From an uncultured Lachnospiraceae bacterium (GTDB taxonomy: Bacteria; Bacillota_A; Clostridia; TANB77; CAG-508), in assembly GCA_947165105.1 (NCBI GenBank), contig CAMUZC010000094.1:1-5723 (forward strand): a stretch of 5,723 bases of DNA, given 5' to 3'. The notes beneath the pieces are model-generated. The model ran no database searches, had not been told where the DNA came from, and saw nothing but the letters and a program-made list of their open reading frames with translations. Position 1 is the first letter of the stretch; each line of letters begins with the position of its first letter. Below, in pieces: positions 1 to 5,723 of this stretch. The position numbers and the translations under genes are program-made.

Positions 1-16
1 GGATTGCGCCCAATCC
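1..16. repeat. Inverted repeat at the outer telomere edge
   Basis: GGATTG at 1-6 is the exact reverse complement of CAATCC at 11-16, separated by CGCC at 7-10. The left arm is telomeric G-strand sequence and the right arm is C-strand sequence, so the telomere switches strand at this point. The likeliest cause is a fold-back chimera from whole-genome amplification or an assembly end error. A genuine head-to-head telomere junction or a terminal hairpin is the alternative. Confidence 0.6.
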
Positions 17-56
17 CCAAACCCCAATCCCCAATCCCCAATCCCCAATCCCCAAA
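8..56. repeat. Left telomere, CCCCAAT heptamer repeats
   Basis: Seven consecutive units sit in an exact 7-nt register. The outermost (8-14) is GCCCAAT, one mismatch from the consensus. The next (15-21) is CCCCAAA, four perfect CCCCAAT units follow (22-49), and the innermost (50-56) is CCCCAAA and runs into further A bases. A C-rich strand reading 5' to 3' inward from a chromosome end is the normal orientation of a telomere, so this marks a real left chromosome end. The unit differs from the classic ciliate telomeres CCCCAA (Tetrahymena) and CCCCAAAA (Oxytricha, Euplotes) by the T. The exact junction with chromosomal DNA is ambiguous within the A run at 54-60. Confidence 0.92.
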
Positions 57-199
57 AAAAGGTAGTATATTATATTAAATTATATATGATAGTTTATATA
101 TTTAATTTTTTTTTAACCTTAATTTAATATAATTAACAAAAATATATATGCCATTAGGCAAAGATAATCTTTATAATTTTTATTTATTTATTGATTTTT
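57..199. other. Subtelomere and 3' flank of the gene
   Basis: This stretch of about 140 bases between the telomere and the stop codon is almost entirely A and T and holds no credible coding region. The gene's 3' UTR, its cleavage and polyadenylation site, and any subtelomeric spacer must all fit here. The only G/C-containing island is TGCC-ATTA-GGCA at 149-160, a perfect 4-bp stem with a 4-nt loop, too short to call functional. The compactness is typical of ciliate gene-sized chromosomes. Confidence 0.7.
179..192 (-). promoter_or_regulatory. Overlapping AATAAA polyadenylation-like motifs
   Basis: On the minus strand this reads as three overlapping AATAAA hexamers, each offset by 4 nt, starting 8 bases after the stop codon. 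AATAAA is the canonical eukaryotic polyadenylation signal. In such AT-rich DNA the motif arises often by chance, and ciliates do not all depend on it, so this is only a candidate. The cluster also contains a second in-frame TAA at 188-190, which would back up the main stop. Confidence 0.25.
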
Positions 200-3100
200 T
201 TAATTTTTTTTCAATAATAAATCAGGATCAGCTCCACCAGTATTTTGATTTTGCTGGAAAGAAATATGTTTTACCTGTTCTACTAAACCTTTATTCTGTT
301 GTTGAATTATAGCAACAACAACTGCAAGTCCAGCAACTAAAATAATTAAAATAATCACAATAATTACAAATAAAGTAGTATTACTACTATTTTTATCAGA
401 AGAAGTTTTTTTTGATGGTCTAATTAATTTAACACCTTTATAGGCTACATAATCTAAAATAGTTTCTTGTTGGATTTGTGCAATAACTTGTAAATAAGCC
501 CAATTTGTAAAAGCACCTTCCGCTGTTAATGTTATTTTATCTTCTGTTGGATTTCTTTTGTAAACAGTATAATAAGGTGATTCCATTACAGCAATTGTTT
601 CATAGTCTTCTCCTTCTATAAGAGTGGAGTTTTCAACTACTTTGAAGAAATAAGTGATATTTGCTTTGTCCTTATCTATATCTATTCTGTTAAATGTACA
701 TTTTATTATATTTTTTTCTTTATCTATTTCATCCAAATGTTCATCTATTGAAAGGACATTATTATCTTCTAAAATTTTATAGTCAGTAAAATCATTTTCA
801 CTTCCTACATTTATATATTTGAAGACATAATTGTATAATAAATAGTTATTTTGCTGTTTGTTTTCCTTTTTGAAAAAATTTAAATATATAAAATCTTTTT
901 TTGGATTTTCTATAGTAATTAATATTTTTCCTCTTCCTTTTTCAGCTTTTTTAATATAATCAGTATTATTATTTCTTATCATTCTATCATTAATACAAAA
1001 ATCAAGATATTGACTATTAAAAGCAAGTTCTATAATCATATATTTTTTAGATTTATCTATTTTTAATTTATAAAAATTAGTAAAATATCCACTAATATAT
1101 CTTCCATAATTGAAAGTTTTTTCAACAGGGACAATTCCACTATTAATTTTACTAAATTGTGCTTCAACATTAAATTTTGAATATTTTTGAGTAGGATTAC
1201 TTTCTTCAATAGATAAATATAAAGTAGGATTATCAGTTGCTTTTATATTATAAGAAGAGATAGTTTCTTCACTTATGAAAACTTGAGCAGTTTTAATAGC
1301 AGGATCATATTCTCCAAATATAGTTCTACCAAAAGTAGGTGCTAATTCAGGACTTTGTTTAGCCTTATAAACAGTACTTTCTTTAGCAAGTGCAGCCCTA
1401 ATAATTAGTGGGGAAGTTGAATATTCACCCTCAGTATCAATATATGAATCTTTGAATGTTACTGCAAGATTTAAATCATTGAAAGAAGCGCCAACTTTAC
1501 TATATAAATATACTGGTAAATGAGTATCTCTATATCCTATTTCTAAAGAATGTCCATATAGTATTTCGTCGAAATTAGTTTCTCCATCTCTTATATAGTA
1601 GGAAACATAAAAAACAAAGGTTGATTCTTCACCAGCTCCTGCTGATGCTTTCCTATTAGTTATAATTAATTCTTCTAAATTTGAGCCTGAAGTTAAAGAT
1701 AATCTATCTCCTTTTCCTCTTAAATTATAAACTGTATTAGGGTCATTTTTCCACATAAGATCTGCTTCTCCACTTAAAGTAACAATATTAACAATAAGAC
1801 TTGATGAGAAGAATTTTAATATTAAGTTGTCTACAGAAACTGATAACAATTGCTCACTACTTGGATTAGGATAAAAAGAATAACTATCTTTACTAAGAGT
1901 ATCATACATTGGCAAAGAAGTAATTATCATTATATCATTTTTTATATCAGAAATAACGTTTACAAATAAATAATATTTTGTTCTTCCAGGAACTAATTTT
2001 GTAGTAATGTAGTCAACACCACTATCTATTGTACTATATTGTGCAGACTGTGATGTAGGTATTTTTGATCTTAAAGAAGCATAATTATATTCATCATAAC
2101 TTTCTCTTTCTATAAAAGATGCAAAAGTATTTGTGACAGCACTTTGATTTAGAGAAGTAGCATGGACTAAAAGAGGCATTTCTAAATTTACATCTTCATC
2201 ATCATATGTTATCATGAATAAACAACGATAACTATTATCATCTAAATAATGTGGAGTACAAAGTATTTTATGATCAGTATTTACTTCTATTATATCTAAA
2301 TTATCATCTAAATTTGGCTGATGTACTCTAAGTGAAAATATTTCAGTATCAACTGAATCAGTTTTATCTGTCCAGACACCAATCACTAAATTTATATCTT
2401 GTAAAGAATCTTTATTTGGTATGTCAATTAATCTTTGATTTGCTTTTTGTAAAATTTCTAATTTATCTATAGAAAAAATTGAATCTCTTCCAGGTGGAAG
2501 TAAAGTAAAATCTGCGTTTTTTGTGGTGGGTCTTGTTCCTCCAACATTAATATATAGTCCAGCTACTTCAGACTGCCAATCAAAATCAACTTGCATAGAA
2601 TCATGAGGAAGCCAAATTTCATAAAATTGGGAAATTCTTTCATTTTCTGCAATTTCAACACTTCCTACGATATATTCATTGACTTGAATAACAACTTTAG
2701 GAATGTCTGAATATGCCTGGGTATTAGGACTTACTGTTGCTGTAATTGTAAATGGATAAAATTTGGAATCATTTACATAGTCACCAATTTGTGAAACTTG
2801 GACGGATAGTAATAAATAACATCCTTCTATACAATCTTGAGTATCTTCAACATTAATTTCTAATTTTTTAGTATAAAGATTGAAATAAAATGAATCTTCC
2901 CAACCATCTGAAGGCATTCTATATATTCCTCTCCAATTTGCATCTTCATCTGGTGACACTTGATCTTTTCTTACAATTTTTCCCCATAAATTTCCAAAAT
3001 CTCTCAGGAAATTTATTGAAACTTCCCCTCCTTCATTTTTTCCAATTTCAGTATATAAATAATAAAATTTATCACCACATGTAAAATCTTTTTTTGCATG

Positions 3101-5656
3101 ACTTTTTTGTAAATATGACGGAGTATTTAAAATTTGTCTAACAGTAATTTCAATCATTGGTTCTGTTTTAACTGTACCAGGTATAAAATCTGTGAATGTT
3201 GCTTCAATTATAATATTGCATAAATTATCTTTTCCACACTTATTTATAATATCATTTCCAGGTAAGAATAACATTTGACTTCTTGTAATAGTATAAGATC
3301 TTATATATTCTTTATCAGTGTTAGTATAAATTTTTAAATTGTAAAAACCTTCATCTATAATATTGACATAAATAACTAAATCATTTTCTGGATTTGCATG
3401 AGGATATAAAAATCGAATAGTTTTAAATGTATCATCAAAAATAACTTGTTGATTGATATTTTCTCCAACAACTATTTCTGTCTCAACATTATCATCTTTT
3501 GATTCATAGCCTGCTACATATAACATACACATTTTATGATTATAATTTGATAAATCTGCTTCTTTTATTTTTATTACATATTCATAACTTTCAGATTTAT
3601 ACAAATTTGAATTTTCCAATAAAATTTCTTGGGCATAACCATCAAAGAAAGAAATTTCCTTGCCAATTCTAGTAACATTGAAATCACAATTAAGAGCGAA
3701 AAAGTTTGCTAAAAAGGGTTGTCCAGCTTTATATCTATAATTTTGCAAATATATAGTTTTACTCTTTTCAAAAGTAGTTGGGTCTATTTCAACTAAATAG
3801 CTTTTTCCTGAAGTAATAGTTTCTACATTTTGAACGCTTGATAGAGGGTCAATTTCATATTTTATAGAAAAAAATGAATTAAGTTTTGCTTGATAATCAA
3901 TATTTACAGAATCAAAAGTTTTTTTGAGTAAATTAAAATGATAATGAATTTTATTTGAAAGATAATATTTATAATTATTAGCAAGATATAATTCAGTATT
4001 TTTAATATCAAAAGTAACATCTCCAGTGTATATCATAATATCTATACTTAATCTAGTTATTTCCACAGCAGATTTTAAATCCAATTTAAATGTACCTTTT
4101 TCTTCTTTTGTGACAAATTTAGAAAATTCCTCATTTTCTATCAAAGTTATTTCTTTTCCTTTAGTAAAAACAGAACTTTCCACTTCGCAATATCCTTTAT
4201 TATCATTATCATCATCTTTGCAATAAACTATAACTACTTTTTTATTTTCATCAAGTGCTTCAGAGTCTTTACTTATTTCTTTATCATAAATAGCCATTTT
4301 ATTTACAATTTTTATTTTATCTTTTTCTTCTAAATTTTTTTCATTATAAAAACAATAAGGATAACTTGAACAATCTGTTACATATGTTTCAGTCACACCT
4401 TTTCTATTATATATATTAAAATTAAGTCTTTGATTACTTTGTTCGTATTTTCCCGAACTATATACAGCATAAGACCCCTTTGGAATTAATCTTCTATATA
4501 TTTCATTCATTGTTTGAGGAGGATAAAAATCATAAAAACTTTCAAGTCTTGTTGGCTCTATAATTGATATAGAATAGGCAACAGTTTGTTTTTTAACTGT
4601 TTTCTCAGAAGAAAATTCAAAACATACAGTTCTGGCTTTTCCTTCATTTTCAATTAAGTAAGCAAGTTGACCATCAGAAATTTCTTGTTTACTTTGAACC
4701 AAAATTTGATTTCTTTCATCGACTAGATAAAATAAAGCATATTTAGAATGAATTCTTCCTGTTAAATAATATTTATTAACATTTTTAAATTGATCAGTTC
4801 CCATTACACTTATTGGAAAACATTCTTCATTATAATATCCGTCAGAGGGATCTATCATACCCATAATTACTGGCCCATTTGGATATAAAAAATTATCTGC
4901 CGCATTATTAGCACGGTCGACAAGATGAACATTAAGAGTTATATAATCCCCAGCTGTAGCACCTTTAATTGTAAAAATAGTTAAAAGATCATTATCTTTA
5001 GGTTCAAGTGGAAAAGTTATAATTTTTCCATTATTAAATGTATATGGAGTTTTATCTACTCCGTCAATACTTATTTGAGCGGTATTACTTCCTTCAATAC
5101 CAATTGTTAGGAAGTCACTTTCTGTTGCTTCACCTTTTACTTCGAATCTCATTTCTCTATTTCCAGTAGAAACTAAATAAGAATAAGATGTTTGTGTATC
5201 AATTTCCAAAGATTGTAATCCTTCAAATTTAATATTATAATTACAATTGTCTTCTTTACATGTAACTAAAACATATAATTCATCAGAACCTTCATAAAAT
5301 TGCTCCCTTTTTAATAATAATATTGCCGGTCCCCCATTTGTTACTCTAGAAATTGCTTGTTTATTATCTCGACAATTTGCATCTGATGGAGAAAAGCATA
5401 AAATTGGGGTAGGAATGTCTCCTTTTGGAGTTACTGTAACTTTCATATAATAATTGCAACTTTTTGAGTCAAGGTTTAAAGCATAAGTCACTTTTTGCTC
5501 AGCATTTTGGATATCTTTTTCAGCATATTGTTTTTCTTCTTCATATTCAATCCATACTGTTTCTGCAGAAATAAATGATATACAAATTAAAAATATTAAT
5601 GAAATTTGAAATAAAGATTTTAAATTTTTATTCAATAGATTTTTTTTTGCCATCAT
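200..5656 (-). CDS. Giant type I membrane protein, unknown family
   Basis: The protein is 1818 residues, intronless, and ends with TAA at 200-202. Two ATG codons open it (5654-5656 and 5651-5653), and an in-frame TAA (5657-5659) directly abuts the first. The second ATG has the better context (A at -3, G at +4), so initiation could be at either. Residues 1-31 form a signal peptide. About 32-1755 is the ectodomain, rich in alternating hydrophobic/polar strands. It carries 22 cysteines, many in short C...C loops (133/138, 429/435, 479/490, 807/813, 942/946, 1133/1145), and about eight N-glycosylation sequons (N660, N962, N1170, N1563, N1666, N1676, N1756, N1759). Residues 1761-1784 are a transmembrane helix, followed by a 34-residue cytoplasmic tail. 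The strand pattern loosely recalls PPC-like or other beta-sandwich repeats, but I recognise no named family, catalytic motif or nucleotide-binding site. A surface or endomembrane receptor/adhesion-like role is inferred from topology only. It is the only gene in the window and no internal frameshift is visible. Confidence 0.9.
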   Translation of the reverse strand: MMAKKNLLNKNLKSLFQISLIFLICISFISAETVWIEYEEEKQYAEKDIQNAEQKVTYALNLDSKSCNYYMKVTVTPKGDIPTPILCFSPSDANCRDNKQAISRVTNGGPAILLLKREQFYEGSDELYVLVTCKEDNCNYNIKFEGLQSLEIDTQTSYSYLVSTGNREMRFEVKGEATESDFLTIGIEGSNTAQISIDGVDKTPYTFNNGKIITFPLEPKDNDLLTIFTIKGATAGDYITLNVHLVDRANNAADNFLYPNGPVIMGMIDPSDGYYNEECFPISVMGTDQFKNVNKYYLTGRIHSKYALFYLVDERNQILVQSKQEISDGQLAYLIENEGKARTVCFEFSSEKTVKKQTVAYSISIIEPTRLESFYDFYPPQTMNEIYRRLIPKGSYAVYSSGKYEQSNQRLNFNIYNRKGVTETYVTDCSSYPYCFYNEKNLEEKDKIKIVNKMAIYDKEISKDSEALDENKKVVIVYCKDDDNDNKGYCEVESSVFTKGKEITLIENEEFSKFVTKEEKGTFKLDLKSAVEITRLSIDIMIYTGDVTFDIKNTELYLANNYKYYLSNKIHYHFNLLKKTFDSVNIDYQAKLNSFFSIKYEIDPLSSVQNVETITSGKSYLVEIDPTTFEKSKTIYLQNYRYKAGQPFLANFFALNCDFNVTRIGKEISFFDGYAQEILLENSNLYKSESYEYVIKIKEADLSNYNHKMCMLYVAGYESKDDNVETEIVVGENINQQVIFDDTFKTIRFLYPHANPENDLVIYVNIIDEGFYNLKIYTNTDKEYIRSYTITRSQMLFLPGNDIINKCGKDNLCNIIIEATFTDFIPGTVKTEPMIEITVRQILNTPSYLQKSHAKKDFTCGDKFYYLYTEIGKNEGGEVSINFLRDFGNLWGKIVRKDQVSPDEDANWRGIYRMPSDGWEDSFYFNLYTKKLEINVEDTQDCIEGCYLLLSVQVSQIGDYVNDSKFYPFTITATVSPNTQAYSDIPKVVIQVNEYIVGSVEIAENERISQFYEIWLPHDSMQVDFDWQSEVAGLYINVGGTRPTTKNADFTLLPPGRDSIFSIDKLEILQKANQRLIDIPNKDSLQDINLVIGVWTDKTDSVDTEIFSLRVHQPNLDDNLDIIEVNTDHKILCTPHYLDDNSYRCLFMITYDDEDVNLEMPLLVHATSLNQSAVTNTFASFIERESYDEYNYASLRSKIPTSQSAQYSTIDSGVDYITTKLVPGRTKYYLFVNVISDIKNDIMIITSLPMYDTLSKDSYSFYPNPSSEQLLSVSVDNLILKFFSSSLIVNIVTLSGEADLMWKNDPNTVYNLRGKGDRLSLTSGSNLEELIITNRKASAGAGEESTFVFYVSYYIRDGETNFDEILYGHSLEIGYRDTHLPVYLYSKVGASFNDLNLAVTFKDSYIDTEGEYSTSPLIIRAALAKESTVYKAKQSPELAPTFGRTIFGEYDPAIKTAQVFISEETISSYNIKATDNPTLYLSIEESNPTQKYSKFNVEAQFSKINSGIVPVEKTFNYGRYISGYFTNFYKLKIDKSKKYMIIELAFNSQYLDFCINDRMIRNNNTDYIKKAEKGRGKILITIENPKKDFIYLNFFKKENKQQNNYLLYNYVFKYINVGSENDFTDYKILEDNNVLSIDEHLDEIDKEKNIIKCTFNRIDIDKDKANITYFFKVVENSTLIEGEDYETIAVMESPYYTVYKRNPTEDKITLTAEGAFTNWAYLQVIAQIQQETILDYVAYKGVKLIRPSKKTSSDKNSSNTTLFVIIVIILIILVAGLAVVVAIIQQQNKGLVEQVKHISFQQNQNTGGADPDLLLKKN
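203..304 (-). other. Cytoplasmic tail with dileucine-type sorting motif
   Basis: Residues 1785-1818 form a short Gln/Asn-rich tail. Near its end D1810-P-D-L-L-L1815 satisfies both the acidic dileucine pattern [DE]xxxL[LI] (AP-complex adaptors) and the DxxLL pattern (GGA adaptors). It lies about 26 residues from the membrane. The final Lys-Lys-Asn has lysines at -2 and -3, so it does not match the KKxx ER-retrieval signal. The pattern match is seen in the sequence; its function is inference from sorting signals in other eukaryotes. Confidence 0.45.
305..376 (-). other. C-terminal transmembrane helix
   Basis: Residues 1761-1784 are an uninterrupted hydrophobic stretch dominated by Ile, Val, Leu and Ala, with a Gly in the middle. 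A polar Ser/Lys/Asn/Thr stalk precedes it (about 1748-1760, two sequons) and a Gln-rich segment follows. It is the only clear membrane span besides the signal peptide, which gives type I topology with the N terminus luminal or extracellular. Confidence 0.9.
5222..5467 (-). other. N-terminal beta-rich module with Cys loop
   Basis: Residues 64-145 start with an alternating strand (YYMKVTVTP), continue through a polar segment with C87 and C95, and end in the strand-loop-strand LYVLVTCKEDNCNYNIKFEG (126-145). C133 and C138 probably close the hairpin as a disulfide. This is the clearest single example of the strand / Cys-loop / strand pattern seen several times downstream, and its order loosely resembles secreted PPC-type beta-sandwich domains. 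The boundaries are by eye, and the domain assignment is a hypothesis. Confidence 0.4.
5564..5656 (-). other. Signal peptide of the giant membrane protein
   Basis: Residues 1-31 have a lysine-rich n-region (K4, K5, K10, K13), a hydrophobic core at about 15-28 rich in Leu, Ile and Phe, and a small-residue end, S-F-I-S-A. Cleavage is predicted by eye after A31, leaving mature E32. Together with the single C-terminal helix this places the large middle part in the ER lumen or outside the cell. An A9 run in the coding strand (5640-5648) spans the early Ala-Lys-Lys-Asn codons and is a spot where sequencing indels would shift the frame. Confidence 0.85.
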
Positions 5657-5723
5657 TTATTTTATATATCTTATAAATAATTAATTTTATAAATAATAAT
5701 TAAATATTTATATAAATTATTTT
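5657..5723 (-). promoter_or_regulatory. 5' flank with TATA-like words
   Basis: Apart from one G/C pair, this 67-base region upstream of the start codon is pure A/T. On the gene strand TATATAAA occurs at 5707-5714, about 50 bases before the ATG, and again at 5661-5668, which is too close to the ATG to act as a TATA box unless the leader is minimal. An 11-bp direct repeat, TTATAAATAAT on the plus strand, occurs at 5671-5681 and 5687-5697. In DNA this AT-rich all of these can be chance. No telomere is present, so the right chromosome end lies beyond the window. Confidence 0.25.

Noticed and set aside
61..115. Imperfect AT-rich inverted repeat in the subtelomere
   Set aside because: Nearly pure A/T sequence generates such palindromes by chance, and the arms do not pair without gaps.
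149..160. TGCC-ATTA-GGCA hairpin as a terminator or RNA element
   Set aside because: A 4-bp stem is too short, it has no extending pairs, and a simple hairpin terminator is not expected for a nuclear protein gene.
203..211. C-terminal dilysine as an ER-retrieval signal
   Set aside because: The lysines are at -2 and -3 rather than -3 and -4, and they come from an A8 homopolymer where an indel could change them.
2893..2937. Possible Asp-box (S-x-D-x-G-x-x-W) around residues 907-921, suggesting a Vps10/sialidase-type propeller
   Set aside because: The local sequence PSDGWEDSF does not place the residues correctly, and the motif does not recur as it would in a propeller.
2890..3084. 64-codon plus-strand open frame
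   Set aside because: It lies wholly inside the large minus-strand gene, its composition (Leu/Phe/His/Asn-rich) is what antisense reading of AT-rich coding DNA gives, and it shows no domain or start context.
4026..4226. 66-codon plus-strand open frame
   Set aside because: It is also antisense to the large gene. Its Ser/Leu-rich translation mirrors the Asp/Glu/Lys-rich sense codons and carries no independent signal.
5640..5648. A9 run near the start as a programmed frameshift site
   Set aside because: The frame is open straight through the run and codes for a sound signal peptide, so no frameshift is needed.

Overview
This window looks like most of a ciliate macronuclear minichromosome (nanochromosome). 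The left end is a C-rich telomeric tract of 7-nt CCCCAAT units. It is followed by a short, very AT-rich subtelomere and then one intronless gene on the minus strand that fills about 95% of the window. The reading frame covers 1818 codons with TAA as its stop. It contains no internal TAA, TAG or TGA, and all 9 Trp codons are TGG. The gene therefore fits the standard genetic code rather than the reassigned codes of Tetrahymena, Oxytricha, Euplotes or Blepharisma. Compact gene-sized chromosomes, a C4A2T-type telomere and the standard code together suggest a litostome ciliate. A rumen trichostome such as an Entodinium relative is my best guess, but it rests on memory and inference and was not checked by search.

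Layout: 1-16 is a small inverted repeat in which telomeric G-strand sequence meets C-strand sequence, probably a fold-back artefact of amplification or assembly. 8-56 is the telomere. 57-199 is subtelomere plus the 3' flank of the gene, with overlapping AATAAA-like motifs just after the stop. 200-5656 (minus strand) is the gene. 5657-5723 is 67 bases of AT-only 5' flank with TATA-like words and no right telomere, so the chromosome continues past the window.

The gene encodes a very large type I membrane protein. It has an N-terminal signal peptide, an ectodomain of about 1730 residues that appears to be built of degenerate beta-strand-rich modules (several with short Cys...Cys loops), one transmembrane helix near the C terminus, and a 34-residue cytoplasmic tail. 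The tail ends in a sequence that matches acidic dileucine sorting signals. I do not recognise a named family and give no gene symbol. A surface, phagosomal or endolysosomal receptor or adhesion-like role is a possibility, not a demonstrated function. I found no RNA gene, mobile element or CRISPR array.
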